From positions 62,001 through 126,000 of the forward strand of contig NZ_JANIIC010000014.1 of NCBI RefSeq assembly GCF_024519315.1: a stretch of 64,000 bases of DNA. Reading direction: 5' to 3'. Both the position numbers and the translations under genes were made by a program. The notes beneath the pieces are model-generated. The model searched no databases. It was not told the origin of the DNA and worked only from the letters and a program-made list of their open reading frames with translations. Each line of letters begins with the position of its first letter. Positions within the stretch are counted from its first letter, which is position 1. Below, piece after piece: positions 27,801 through 35,486 of the stretch. Origin of the DNA: Streptomyces malaysiensis subsp. samsunensis. GTDB lineage: Bacteria; Actinomycetota; Actinomycetes; Streptomycetales; Streptomycetaceae.

Positions 27801-28725
27801 CGTCCGCCAGGCTGATCGTGCCGCGCACCCGCTCGGCGAGCTGCGAGAGCTCGTACCAGGTCTGCTGGGCGTCCCTGAGCCGGGGCGCGAGCCGCCGCAC
27901 CTGCTCCTCCAGCGCCGCCTCGCGCTGCTGTGCGGTGCGCAGCTCGGTCTCGGCGGTCTCCTTGCGCCGCTTGAGCTCGGCCTCGTCGGCGATCTCGGCG
28001 CGCAGCGCCTCGCGCAGGGTGACCAGGTCGTCGGCGAGCAGCCGCAGCCGGGCGTCGCGCAGATCGGCCTGGATGACGGCGGCCCGCCGGGCCACCGCGG
28101 CCTGCCGGCCGAGCGGTTTGAGCTGGCGGCGCAGCTCGTCGGTGAGATCCTGGACGCGGGCGAGGTTGGCCTGCATCGCGTCCAGCTTGCGCAGCGCCTT
28201 CTCCTTGCGCTTGCGGTGCTTGAGGACGCCCGCGGCCTCCTCGATGAAGGCGCGGCGGCCGGTGGGGTCGGCGTGCAGCACCCCGTCGAGCTGGCCCTGC
28301 CCGACGATGACGTGCATCTCACGGCCGATGCCGGAGTCGGAGAGCAGTTCCTGGATATCGAGCAGCCGGCAGGTATCCCCATTGATCTGGTATTCGCTGC
28401 CGCCGTTGCGGAACATGATCCGGGTAATGGTGACTTCGGCGTAGTCGATGGGCAGCGCGCCGTCGGCGTTGTCGATGGTGAGCGAGACCTCGGCGCGGCC
28501 GAGCGGGGGACGGCCGGTGGTCCCGGCGAAGATGACGTCCTCCATCTTCCCGCCGCGCAGGGACTTGGCACCCTGTTCGCCCATGACCCAGGAAAGGGCG
28601 TCCACGACATTGGACTTGCCCGAGCCATTGGGGCCGACGACGCAGGTGATACCCGGCTCGAACCGGAGCGTCGTGGCGGAGGCGAAGGATTTGAACCCTC
28701 GCAGGGTCAGGCTCTTGAGGTGCAC
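24829..28725 (-). CDS. smc: Chromosome segregation ATPase SMC with hinge insertion
   Basis: Condensin subunit that extrudes DNA loops with ScpA/ScpB. The GTG at 28725 gives MHLKSLTLRGFKSFASATTL. Walker A is GPNGSGKSN near residue 32, the signature LSLLSGGERSLTAVALLV and Walker B FYVMDEVEAALDD lie near the C-terminus, and long coiled coils run on both sides of the hinge. The protein has 1298 residues, about 110 more than usual for Streptomyces SMC. The extra residues (about 580-693, DNA 26645-26985) are a Pro/Ala/Gly/Glu-rich low-complexity stretch placed inside the hinge, after GRAALLLTTAAAGRAE and before PPRVADLVDGPAALLPAVRR. The frame is intact and all motor motifs are present. Confidence 0.96.
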   Translation of the reverse strand: MHLKSLTLRGFKSFASATTLRFEPGITCVVGPNGSGKSNVVDALSWVMGEQGAKSLRGGKMEDVIFAGTTGRPPLGRAEVSLTIDNADGALPIDYAEVTITRIMFRNGGSEYQINGDTCRLLDIQELLSDSGIGREMHVIVGQGQLDGVLHADPTGRRAFIEEAAGVLKHRKRKEKALRKLDAMQANLARVQDLTDELRRQLKPLGRQAAVARRAAVIQADLRDARLRLLADDLVTLREALRAEIADEAELKRRKETAETELRTAQQREAALEEQVRRLAPRLRDAQQTWYELSQLAERVRGTISLADARVKSATSAPGEERRGRDPEDMEREAARIREQEAELEAALEAASRALDDTVEHRAELERSLAQEERRLKDVARAIADRREGLARLQGQVNAARGRAGSARAEIERLAASRDEAQTRATAAQEEYEQLKAEVDGLDADDAELAERHEAAKRELAEAEAALSAAREAATAAERERAATSARHDALALGLRRKDGTGALLAAAGRLSGLLGPAAELLTVTPGFEVPVAAALGAAADAIAVTGPRAAAEAIRLLRADDAGRAALLLTTAAAGRAEFPADADRAASPATASEPDGPAAPHTAPGEPAPDGAAAVPGARAEGSAPGEPGRSAPPGSVTTPAAPGSVVPQFDPEPGTTVVAAGGPSEPSVSTRVPHPAGSAPDGGERDPGREGPPRVADLVDGPAALLPAVRRLLGGMVVVGTLEEAEELLVRRPELTAVTAEGDLLGAHFAQGGSAGAPTLLEVQASVDEAAAELERLAVRCEELAGAQRAAKERRAECLALVEELAGRRSAADREKSRVAQSLGRLAGQARGAAGEAERSAAAVARAEEALERATEEAEELAERLAVAEEETAAGEGGAEEPDTSVRDRLAADGANARQTEMEARLQVRTHEERVKGLAGRADALDRGARAEREARARAEERRARLRHEAEVASAVASGARQLLAHVEVSLVRAERERDAAERAKADRERELDAARGHGRDLKSELDKLTDSVHRGEVLGAEKRMRIEQLESKALEELGVEPAGLIAEYGPDQLVPPSPPAEGEVLPEDPEHPRNQPVRYVRAQQEKRLKAAERAYQQLGKVNPLALEEFAALEERHQFLSEQLEDLKKTRADLLQVVKEVDERVEQVFTEAYRDTAREFEGVFSRLFPGGEGRLVLTDPDNMLTTGVDVEARPPGKKVKRLSLLSGGERSLTAVALLVSIFKARPSPFYVMDEVEAALDDTNLQRLIRIMQELQEASQLIVITHQKRTMEVADALYGVSMQGDGVSKVISQRLR

Positions 28726-28964
28726 GCCTTTGGACTCTACCCGCCACCCTTCCTCCGGCACCGTCCCATAACGGTGGTGCCGCGCACCCGCCCCGGCTTT
28801 TTCTCGGTTTCAGCAATGATCGGTTTCACCGCTGGGAGAGAGGGGCACATCAGTCGGTAAGGGTGGCTCGGAGGCACACTGGGGATACGACGAAGGGACG
28901 CCGAGGCGTCCCTTGAAGATTCTCAAGCGGCTGACGATGCAGCCCGACCGGCCCTTGGGCTGGG

Positions 28965-29171
28965 TCAGGCGAGCGCAGGCTCCGCCTGGGATACGTCGAT
29001 GCTTTCGAGCAGCGAGTCGCCGTGACGAGCGGCGGCGGACAGTGCGTCGTTCTCGGCCTGAATCCGAACGAGCTCGGATTCAAGATCCTGGACGCGCTGC
29101 TGAAGCCGTCGCATCTCGGAGAGGACTCGGGGGTCGGAACCGCCGACGTAACCGAGAAGCGCCTTTGCCAT
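28965..29171 (-). CDS. Small conserved coiled-coil protein
   Basis: A 68-residue protein starting MAKALLGYVGGSDPRVLSEM and containing one coiled coil (about residues 20-45, RRLQQRVQDLESELVRIQAE). I recognise it as a small protein conserved in Streptomyces between smc and the acylphosphatase gene, with no known function. Start is ATG at 29171. The coiled coil and the tail ESIDVSQAEPALA suggest a homodimer or an adaptor. It is separated from smc by 239 bases, so independent expression is likely. Confidence 0.75.
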   Translation of the reverse strand: MAKALLGYVGGSDPRVLSEMRRLQQRVQDLESELVRIQAENDALSAAARHGDSLLESIDVSQAEPALA

Positions 29172-29543
29172 GATGGATGGTCCTCCACACTGAGTGACCG
29201 ACCGAAGCGGTGTGGGTCGTGAGGGATTTGCACCCGCGATGCCTGCCGAATTACTACCGTGCTGGGTGGCAAACAGTTAAGGTGCGCGGGGCTTCCAGCG
29301 TCTCACCAATTGGTTTGAGGGTCAACACGATCACACGCCGACGGGGTCGCAGGGGTCGAGAGCACATTGGCGGCGAACTCTGCCGCCCCTCTCCAAAGGA
29401 CCCATGACAGTCGGGGGATCTTCCGTGTGACGGCAGCCTTCCATGGAGCGGCGCCGTTGGCAACCATCAGCCCATTTCTGCTCACCGTGCGCAGGGAAGG
29501 CATGGTCAGCGGGGCACCGCGGAAGGTGCCTCCGGCGAGTTGA
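29172..29543. other. Intergenic region, nothing identified
   Basis: The 372 bases between the small coiled-coil gene and the acylphosphatase gene contain an AT-richer stretch near 29240-29345 that should hold the promoter of the coiled-coil gene. I see no coding frame with Streptomyces codon bias and no clear terminator. Confidence 0.5.
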
Positions 29544-29825
29544 TCAACGGATCTCGAAGGTCTCATAGCCACCGCGAGGTGTGTCCCAGATCTCGGTGAT
29601 TCCCTCGACTTTCCCGGGCGTGTCGCCGTCCCTGAGCCATTCGAGCAGCTGTTCGCATTCCGTACGCGGGCCCTCCGCGACCACCTGCACCCGCCCGTCG
29701 GAGAGGTTGGAAGCAAAGCCGACGAGGCCCCCGATACGCAGCGCGTTGGCCCGGGTGTACCAGCGGAAGCCGACGCCCTGGACACGGCCGCGCACCCACA
29801 CGGTGAGGCGGACTCTTTCGTTCAT
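29544..29825 (-). CDS. acyP: Acylphosphatase
   Basis: Small enzyme that hydrolyses acyl phosphates such as 1,3-bisphosphoglycerate and carbamoyl phosphate. The 93-residue product has the complete motif [18 protein letters not shown] (residues 11-28) with the catalytic Arg and the [16 protein letters not shown] segment containing the catalytic Asn. Length is typical. It is conserved beside smc in Streptomyces. It diverges from the CAP-domain gene across a 191-base gap. Confidence 0.95.
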   Translation of the reverse strand: MNERVRLTVWVRGRVQGVGFRWYTRANALRIGGLVGFASNLSDGRVQVVAEGPRTECEQLLEWLRDGDTPGKVEGITEIWDTPRGGYETFEIR

Positions 29826-29934
29826 ATGCGCACGCTAACCCCCCGCGCGAGCAGCCGCTAAACCATCGAATTGCCCAGTGGGCAGGCGCGTTGGGGCCCG
29901 AATGGCGTACAGTCCCGGCTCAACAGGACTCACC

Positions 29935-29973
29935 CACACGAGTGATACATGGCTCGCGCACACGAGTGACACA
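29935..29973 (+). promoter_or_regulatory. Direct repeat upstream of the CAP-domain gene
   Basis: CACACGAGTGATACA (29935-29949) and CACACGAGTGACACA (29959-29973) differ at one base and are 24 bases apart, about 45-80 bases before the gene start. Each holds an AGTGA half-site as found in BldD-type sites, but no inverted partner TCACT is present, so BldD binding is not claimed. A direct repeat at this distance points to binding of a regulator or to a duplicated promoter element. Confidence 0.5.
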
Positions 29974-30016
29974 TTTCGAGCGACTTTTGACGCCGAGCAC
30001 ACGAGGAAGGCAGGAG

Positions 30017-30973
30017 ATGGGCCGCCATCGACGATCTGCCCCCGGTATCCCGGTGCAGGAGGCCCTCGCGGGCCGCCACCGGGGACCGCACCGGAGCCCC
30101 CTCGCTCCGGTCCGGACCGGACTGTTGGGCGTGTCCGCCGCTGTCGCGGTCGGCGCCGTGGCGATGGCCTCCGGACTCGGTCCGGGAAACGCCTACAAGA
30201 TCGGCGGGGGCAATGACTCCGCCGGACAGGTCCAGGCGGGGGGTCCCACCGACTCCGGCCTGGAGACACAGGGCTCGCAGTCCGCGGCCCCCACCGATCG
30301 CAGCACGGTTCCTCCCAGCCGTGGTGACGACCGCGCTCACGCACCCTCCACAACTCCCTCCACGACCCCCTCCAAGCCCTCCGGGACGCCCTCCACCACA
30401 CCCCCGGAGCAGCCGAGCGCCTCCGAGCCGCCCGGGAACGGCCGGCAGGGCGGGAACGGCAAGGGAAACGGCAAGGGCAACAACGGGAACGGGAACGGCA
30501 ACGGCGGCTCGAAGGGCCACGGCCAAGGGAAGCCGTCCGGTACCCCCACCACGGAGCCGACCGCGCCGGAGCCCCCGGCGGAGTCGGCCGGTCCCGAGGC
30601 CGCCTCGGAGGCCGAGGTCCTCACCCTCGTCAACAAGGAGCGCAAGAAGGTCGGCTGCGCCCCCGTGACGGCCGATTCCAAACTCGCCCAGTTGGCCGAG
30701 GACTTCAGCGAGGACATGTCCCTGCGCCAGTTCTTCGACCACATCAGCCCCGACGGCGACAGCCCCTGGGACCGTGCCGAGAGCGCGGGCATCCTGGACC
30801 TGGGCGGGGAGAACATCGCCCGCGGCCAGTCGGACGCACAGGCCGTGATGGACTCCTGGATGAACAGCTCCGGCCATCGGGCAAACATCCTCAACTGCTC
30901 GTTCAAGCGGCTGGGCGTCGGCGCGCACTTCGGCACCGGCGGCCCCTGGTGGACCCAGGACTTCGGCTATTGA
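30017..30973 (+). CDS. Secreted CAP (SCP/PR-1) domain protein, interrupted at its 3' end by an element
   Basis: A 318-residue envelope protein. The ATG at 30017 follows GGAAGG by 7 bases; earlier starts lie in the promoter region. Residues about 1-70 form an N-terminal basic part and a membrane or signal segment (TGLLGVSAAVAVGAVAMASG). Residues about 90-200 are a Pro/Ser/Thr/Gly/Asn-rich linker with a GNGKGNGKGNNGNGNGNG run. The CAP domain occupies about 200-318 (VLTLVNKERKKVGCAPVTAD; FFDHISPDGDSPWDRAESAG; GENIARGQ; HRANILNC; GGPWWTQDFGY). CAP proteins are extracellular with mostly unknown activity. The stop codon lies exactly at the left attachment site of the element, and the gene's terminator now lies 5.4 kb to the right. 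Confidence 0.88.
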   Translation: MGRHRRSAPGIPVQEALAGRHRGPHRSPLAPVRTGLLGVSAAVAVGAVAMASGLGPGNAYKIGGGNDSAGQVQAGGPTDSGLETQGSQSAAPTDRSTVPPSRGDDRAHAPSTTPSTTPSKPSGTPSTTPPEQPSASEPPGNGRQGGNGKGNGKGNNGNGNGNGGSKGHGQGKPSGTPTTEPTAPEPPAESAGPEAASEAEVLTLVNKERKKVGCAPVTADSKLAQLAEDFSEDMSLRQFFDHISPDGDSPWDRAESAGILDLGGENIARGQSDAQAVMDSWMNSSGHRANILNCSFKRLGVGAHFGTGGPWWTQDFGY

Positions 30974-30992
30974 GATAGATGCAGGTCAGAGG
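30961..30992. repeat. Left attachment site (core plus arm-type repeat)
   Basis: The core CTTCGGCTATTGA contains the last codons and stop of the CAP-domain gene. Eight bases later GCAGGTCAGAG (30981-30991) matches two repeats at the right end (GCAGGTCACAG, GCAGGTCAAAG). A short core plus outlying repeats is the usual structure of tyrosine integrase sites. The integrase stop codon is at 30994. Confidence 0.7.
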
Positions 30993-30993
30993 C

Positions 30994-32232
30994 TTACCAG
31001 GTCGTCTGGGCCGTGTCGGGGCCGTCATTCACACGGCCCCCGTCTCCAAGGACGCGATCAACGGCGGCCCGGGTCCTGGTCTCACTGGAGGGCATCAGGT
31101 GCGTGTACGTCCGGAGGGTGTATCCGGGGTCGTGGTGCCCCAGGTACTCACTCAGAGCCTTGATGCTCTCCCCTGCGTCGAGAAGCACCGAGGCGTAGAA
31201 GTGACGTAGCGCATGCATGCCATGCTCACGGTCGGGCTCTACGCCGACTGCTCGCAGCGTCGGGCGCCAGACGCGATCGTTGAACCGGTTCCGGTTGAGC
31301 GGCAGCCCGGCGGGACCGTAGAAGATCAACGTTGCCGTGACAGGCGGTCCATCGAGCGTTTTCCAGGGCAAAGTGATCGCGACGGGCGGATACCGCGTGA
31401 TGTGCCCGGCCAGAGCGAACGCGACCGACTCAGGTAGCGGCACGTCACGGATCTTGCCGCCCTTCGGAGGAGCGAACACCGACCGACCACGGAGCAGCTT
31501 GACCTGACGGACGACGTGAACGACTCCCCCAAGAAAGTCCACCTCTTCCACCGCCAGGCCGAACACCTCACCCTGTCGCAGCCCGCAACCAACGGCCGGT
31601 TCGATCAGCTCCCGATACCGGTCAGGTAGCTGATCCTGGACCGCCCTGACGCGCTCGACCGTCCACGGTTTGACCTTGCGTGGGTCCAGTCGGGGCGCCT
31701 TGACCGACCGGGACCGACACGGGTTGTCCCTGATGATCCGGTCTTCCACGGCAGCCGTGAAGACTGTGGAGACGTGCGCAAAGATCCCCCGACGATAACC
31801 AGCCGCAAGGCCCGCATCCTCCAGAGTGCGCATCCATAGCCGTATGTGCGAGGGCTGGAACGACGCCAAGGGTCGTGTCCCCAGGTAGGGCACCGCGTGC
31901 AGGCGTAGCCGACTCTCGACAGACTCACGGGTGGCCGGATCGGTGGTCTGGGTGGCAAGCCACGTGCTCACGTACTGCGCGAAGGTCACCCGTCCCGCCG
32001 ATGGGTCGATGTAGTCGCCCCGGGACATGTCGGCCTCGACGTTGTTCAACCACGCTTCAGCCTTGCGCTTCTGCTTGTCCGGGAATGACTGGCTCTTCTC
32101 GGTGCCATCGGGCCCGACGTAGCGGGCGCGGTAGCGCATGCCGACGCCGTACCGGTCGGTCTTGACCTTGACGGGTTTGCCGTCTGGACCCGGGACCGTC
32201 TTGTACCAGCGGTCTTGGATGTGCCCGGCCAT
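30994..32232 (-). CDS. int: Tyrosine recombinase / integrase
   Basis: Catalyses site-specific integration and excision of the element. The 412-residue protein has the N-terminal arm-binding part (about 1-70), the SAM-like core-binding domain (about 80-165) and the catalytic domain with all key residues: Arg219 (CGLRQGEVFGL), His340 and Arg343 (HALRHFYAS), His366 or His367 (EYLGHHDP) and the nucleophile Tyr376 (TYTHLMP). Nothing is truncated, so it should be active. Its 3' end is 21 bases from the left attachment core. Its ATG overlaps the stop of the excisionase gene by one base. Similar proteins are the integrases of pSAM2-like elements. Confidence 0.95.
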   Translation of the reverse strand: MAGHIQDRWYKTVPGPDGKPVKVKTDRYGVGMRYRARYVGPDGTEKSQSFPDKQKRKAEAWLNNVEADMSRGDYIDPSAGRVTFAQYVSTWLATQTTDPATRESVESRLRLHAVPYLGTRPLASFQPSHIRLWMRTLEDAGLAAGYRRGIFAHVSTVFTAAVEDRIIRDNPCRSRSVKAPRLDPRKVKPWTVERVRAVQDQLPDRYRELIEPAVGCGLRQGEVFGLAVEEVDFLGGVVHVVRQVKLLRGRSVFAPPKGGKIRDVPLPESVAFALAGHITRYPPVAITLPWKTLDGPPVTATLIFYGPAGLPLNRNRFNDRVWRPTLRAVGVEPDREHGMHALRHFYASVLLDAGESIKALSEYLGHHDPGYTLRTYTHLMPSSETRTRAAVDRVLGDGGRVNDGPDTAQTTW

Positions 32233-32426
32233 CAGGCGGCCCCTTCCATCAAGTCAGCAATCCAGCGGCGGACGTCTTCCGGGTCGAAGCGCAGGTGTCG
32301 GCCGACCCGGAAACCGCGTGGACCGGTACCTTTGCGGCGCCACTGGTAGACCGTTTCGACGGGTACGCCGACCAGATCGGCCAGGTCTACCGGGGTCAGG
32401 AAGCGTTCAGGGAGCGGTCGGGCCAT
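32232..32426 (-). CDS. xis: Excisionase / MerR-type helix-turn-helix protein
   Basis: A 64-residue protein starting MARPLPERFLTPVDLADLVG that is essentially one winged helix-turn-helix (VETVYQWRRKGTGPRGFRVG; LRFDPEDVRRWIADL), the form of element excisionases. GAGGGGGAG lies 9 bases before the ATG at 32426; two GTG codons at 32435 and 32432 are alternative starts, and GTG 32432 would overlap the repSA stop. The stop overlaps the integrase start. Together with Int it should direct excision. Confidence 0.88.
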   Translation of the reverse strand: MARPLPERFLTPVDLADLVGVPVETVYQWRRKGTGPRGFRVGRHLRFDPEDVRRWIADLMEGAA

Positions 32427-32428
32427 GG

Positions 32429-33847
32429 TCACCACTCCCCCTCTGCGTCGAGGTCGGCCAGTGCCTCACGGGCGGTCTCACGGTTGGTACGGAGCTCCCG
32501 GGCGATGGTGGCGGCGAGCCAGGATTCACCGGGGGTGTGGCCGTGTCCGGCGTAGGTCCAGTGGGACATGACCAGCGTGGAACCCTCCGGGGTGTCGTCA
32601 GGGTCGGGCAGACCCCGTTCGCGGCGTTCCTGGCGTGCGCGGAAGTCGGCGCGGACCTGGCGCAGTGCGCTGAGGGTGGTGGAGTAGCGGCGGCTCTTGG
32701 TGGAGAAGTGGCCCCGAAAGCCGAGCATGTGGGCCCATTGCCAGAGCTTGCGGTCCGGGTAGTGGTCGTCCAGGTCGAAGCAGGCTTCGATCAGGCGGCG
32801 GGTGTGGGTGGGCAGGTCGGTCAGCTTGTCCAGTTCGGCGAGTTCGCCGATGCGGCGGTCCACGGTGCCGGTGGTCTCGGCCGCTTTGGTGGCGTACTTG
32901 GCCACGTACGAGGCAACGGCCTGTTCGGTGAGTTCCTGGCCGTCGTCCATACCGATGGGCCGTACGTCCACCTGGTCACCCCAGCGGAGCACACGGGCAG
33001 GATGGGCGCCGGCGGCGGGCAGGGGGACGGAGACGCGGGCAGCGGCGGCGGTGATGGCGTCCGACAGCAGGCCCGCACTCGCCCATGCCGGCGGGGCGTC
33101 GTCCGCCCCTCCCGGTCCGTCGAGGCGCACGATGGCGTGGAAGTGGACCGCTCCGCGCTTTTGGTACTCGGCCACCTTGCCGAAGGAGACCCGGCACACC
33201 TCCCCCAGCGCGCTCTGTGACATCCCCGCGCGGGTGGCGAGCTCCCGGCGCAGGTAGATGGTGAAGCGCCGCCACAGATCCCCCGCGTGGTTGTTCCACA
33301 GGACCGCGCCCGCGTAGTCGTACCGGCCCGGGTCCAGTGCCGTGCCCAGTTCGGGGGCTCCTTCGGGATGCGGGGTGCCGCAACGGCAGCGGCCGGAGGT
33401 GGGGCGGTTGTGGACCGGACCGAAGGACGGGGCGGTCAGGGTGGCGAACACCTTCGGGTGGGTACGCACCCGGGCGGAGACGCCCTTGTTCAGGTCTCCT
33501 GTCAGGCCCGCGCGGATCAGGTGGAAGGTGTCGCCCGCGTAAGTCCAGGCGCAGGAAGGACAGCGGGAAGCCCGGCGGTTGCCGCAAGCGACGCGGAGTC
33601 GTCCGCCCGGCTCCCCCTCGGTGCTGTAGGAGTACAGGACATCCCCGGTACGGGCGTCACGGGTGGTGGTCAGGCCCTGGAGGTGGATCGGGTCGGAGCA
33701 ACCGCCGTTGCGCTTGATCTGCTCTTGCCAGCGATCGAACCCGGGTCCGGCCGTGACCCTGAGCGTGTCGGCGAGGGTGATGGGGTCGGTGCCCAAGGAG
33801 ACCGCAGCGTCAGCCACGGCCTCCGGGGCGACGGGGAAGACCGTCAC
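32429..33847 (-). CDS. repSA: RepSA-family replication initiator (HUH endonuclease)
   Basis: Starts rolling-circle replication of the excised element. The 472-residue protein has an N-terminal zinc-binding part (ACGNRRASRCPSCAW, about 88-101, and CRCG near 156), the HUH motif VHFHAIVRLDG with His235 and His237, and a conserved tyrosine segment VASYVAKYATK near residue 330 that would attack the nick site. This is the Rep of Streptomyces integrative elements. It overlaps the downstream xis gene and the upstream small gene (4 bases), so the block is one translational unit. No frameshift or missing motif is seen. Confidence 0.92.
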   Translation of the reverse strand: MTVFPVAPEAVADAAVSLGTDPITLADTLRVTAGPGFDRWQEQIKRNGGCSDPIHLQGLTTTRDARTGDVLYSYSTEGEPGGRLRVACGNRRASRCPSCAWTYAGDTFHLIRAGLTGDLNKGVSARVRTHPKVFATLTAPSFGPVHNRPTSGRCRCGTPHPEGAPELGTALDPGRYDYAGAVLWNNHAGDLWRRFTIYLRRELATRAGMSQSALGEVCRVSFGKVAEYQKRGAVHFHAIVRLDGPGGADDAPPAWASAGLLSDAITAAAARVSVPLPAAGAHPARVLRWGDQVDVRPIGMDDGQELTEQAVASYVAKYATKAAETTGTVDRRIGELAELDKLTDLPTHTRRLIEACFDLDDHYPDRKLWQWAHMLGFRGHFSTKSRRYSTTLSALRQVRADFRARQERRERGLPDPDDTPEGSTLVMSHWTYAGHGHTPGESWLAATIARELRTNRETAREALADLDAEGEW

Positions 33848-34056
33848 TGGTGGGCCTCCCTCGGGTAGCCGTGCCCGAGGGGCGGGTAGGTGCCGAACAG
33901 CTTGGCGTCCTCTTCGGCGTAGAGCGCGTCATCGACCACGGCGAAGAACTCGGTGTGCGGCCGGATGTCGTGACGGTCCAGCCATGCGGCGATCTGCTCG
34001 GTGCGTTCCTCGTCGGCAACTTCGGCCGCGTGCTGGGGGTCCCCGAAGTAGGTCAC
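33844..34056 (-). CDS. Small acidic element protein, unknown function
   Basis: A 70-residue acidic protein (DPQHAAEVADEERTEQIAAW; ALYAEEDAKLFGTYPPLG). GTG at 34056 overlaps the TGA of the upstream gene and its own stop overlaps the repSA start, so it is translated as part of the rep operon. No domain is recognised. Position between the zinc-finger gene and repSA and its charge suggest a replication accessory or a regulator. Confidence 0.65.
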   Translation of the reverse strand: MTYFGDPQHAAEVADEERTEQIAAWLDRHDIRPHTEFFAVVDDALYAEEDAKLFGTYPPLGHGYPREAHQ

Positions 34057-34412
34057 GCAGCCACCACCAACGGCGCCGGGGCGGGGGTGGTGTCGGCGAG
34101 CCGGACCATGAGGTGGTCCACGTAGCCGGTGAGGCGGGTCCGGGCGTTGTCGCTGATCTCGTCCGGGAAGATCGAGCGGGGGTTGTGCTCCATCAGGCCA
34201 GAGCCGGAGCAGTCGAGGCAGAAGATCGACATCGGGTCGTGGACGGGCGTGGCCTCACTGCCCCATCCGGATCCGGCGCACGTGTTGCAGTCGGCCCACG
34301 GGCGGGAGGTCAGGAAGTACAGGCACTCTGCCGGGTCGGCGCACTGCGTCTCGGTGCAGACAGGGCAACCACGCTGCAAGGAGACACACACGGTGAGAGC
34401 AGAAGCAGGCAT
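34053..34412 (-). CDS. Cysteine-rich (zinc finger-like) element protein
   Basis: A 119-residue protein with four cysteine pairs: CPVC and CADPAEC, then CNTC and CLDC with adjacent glycines (AGSGWG, SGSGLM), resembling DnaJ-type or ribbon zinc binding. The second half is a helix-rich acidic region (DEISDNARTRLTGYVDHLMV). It is the first gene of the leftward operon, preceded by GGGAAG. Comparable Cys-rich small proteins are found in Streptomyces integrative elements with unknown role. Confidence 0.65.
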   Translation of the reverse strand: MPASALTVCVSLQRGCPVCTETQCADPAECLYFLTSRPWADCNTCAGSGWGSEATPVHDPMSIFCLDCSGSGLMEHNPRSIFPDEISDNARTRLTGYVDHLMVRLADTTPAPAPLVVAA

Positions 34413-34510
34413 GATGGAACTTCCCTTCGGGGATCAGGGGCGACGCATCTGCTTGGCGGTGGAGCGTCGCCCCGCCTTGTGTCTATGCGCGAGGCACAGT
34501 CAGGCAGCCT

Positions 34511-34646
34511 CTCTAGACATCTCTATTGGAAGGCAACGTGTATAGAGATGTCAAGCGGTCTGTATAGAGATGTTGGTCGAGGCCGGATTTTGGCTACTCG
34601 CACAAGGCGACACGTTGACCCATGGCCTAGGCTGTCTAGAGAAGAG
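34511..34646. promoter_or_regulatory. GntR-type operators in the divergent element promoter
   Basis: Four copies of one site lie in the 247-base gap between the leftward rep operon and the rightward GntR gene: CTAGACATCTCTAT (34513-34526, inverted), TGTATAGAGATGTC (34539-34552), TGTATAGAGATGT (34561-34573) and CTGTCTAGAGAAGAG (34632-34646, weaker). The core is TATAGAGATGT. Spacing of the middle pair is 22 bases, two helical turns. This is the pattern expected for a KorSA/HutC-type GntR repressor that controls the rep operon and itself. Confidence 0.8.
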
Positions 34647-34659
34647 AGGAGGCGTTCGA

Positions 34660-35418
34660 ATGGCCACCACCGACGACGACCGTCGGCCGAAGTACCAGCG
34701 GATCGCTGACTCCCTGCGTGGGGCGATCCAGTCGGGCGAATACGGTCCCGGTGATCGGCTCCCAGGGGAGAACGAGCTGATGGCCGCCCACGGGGTGGCG
34801 CGCATGACCGCCCGTCAGGCATTGAGTGTGCTCAAAGACGAGGGTGTTGCCGAGTCACGCAAAGGTGCTGGCGTATTCGTCCGATCGTTCCGCCCACTGA
34901 GACGTCGAGGCATTCAGCGCCTGTCTCAGCAGCAGTGGGGCAACGGCAAGTCCATCTGGTCAGCCGACGTCGAGAACCGCGCGCTTGTCGTGGACCGGGT
35001 GACAGTGTCGGAAGAGCCCGCTCCCGATCATGTTGGGGGCGTCCTGGACCTGTCCGCTGAGGACACAGTGTGTGTGCGGCGTAGGCGCTTCGTTCTGGAC
35101 GGGAAACCCGTCCTGCTCGCCACGAGCTATCTACCCATGTCAGTAGTGGCAGGCTCATCGATCACGGAGGAGAACACCGGCCCGGGAGGCACGTACGCGA
35201 GGCTCGCTGAACTCGGCTACAAGCCCGTGCACTTCCGCGAAGAGATCCGTTCCCGCATGCCCGCGAAGGATGAGACGGATCAACTCAACCTCTCTCCAGG
35301 CACACCCGTGATCCTCGTGTGCCGAACCGCCTTCGCAGACGAGGGGCGCCCTGTAGAGATCAACGAAATGACTCTCGATGCAGCCTCTTACATCCTGGAG
35401 TACGACTTCGACGCGTGA
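34660..35418 (+). CDS. GntR/HutC-family repressor (KorSA-like)
   Basis: A 252-residue regulator. AGGAGG lies 7 bases before the ATG at 34660; the frame upstream is promoter. The winged helix-turn-helix covers about 10-75 (YQRIADSLRGAIQSGEYGPG; PGENELMAAHGVARMTARQA). The UTRA effector domain covers about 100-245 (DTVCVRRRRFVLDGKPVLLA; PAKDETDQLNLSPGTPVILV). KorSA of pSAM2 is of this type and silences replication and transfer genes in the integrated state. The operators lie directly upstream. The effector is unknown. Confidence 0.9.
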   Translation: MATTDDDRRPKYQRIADSLRGAIQSGEYGPGDRLPGENELMAAHGVARMTARQALSVLKDEGVAESRKGAGVFVRSFRPLRRRGIQRLSQQQWGNGKSIWSADVENRALVVDRVTVSEEPAPDHVGGVLDLSAEDTVCVRRRRFVLDGKPVLLATSYLPMSVVAGSSITEENTGPGGTYARLAELGYKPVHFREEIRSRMPAKDETDQLNLSPGTPVILVCRTAFADEGRPVEINEMTLDAASYILEYDFDA

Positions 35419-35457
35419 CTCAGCGTGAGCCGTTACGGATTTCTCTACCTCATCAAG

Positions 35458-35486
35458 CCCCACCCTTCGGGCGGGGAAGGGTGGGG
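35458..35486 (+). terminator. Terminator after the GntR gene
   Basis: CCCCACCCTTC (35458-35468) pairs perfectly with GAAGGGTGGGG (35476-35486) around a 7-base loop, 40 bases after the stop codon. Confidence 0.85.

Noticed and set aside
25873..28860. 995-codon plus-strand open frame opposite smc
   Set aside because: Antisense shadow of smc with unnatural composition; no domain seen.
29935..29973. BldD operator before the CAP-domain gene
   Set aside because: Only direct AGTGA half-sites are present; the inverted TCACT partner is missing.
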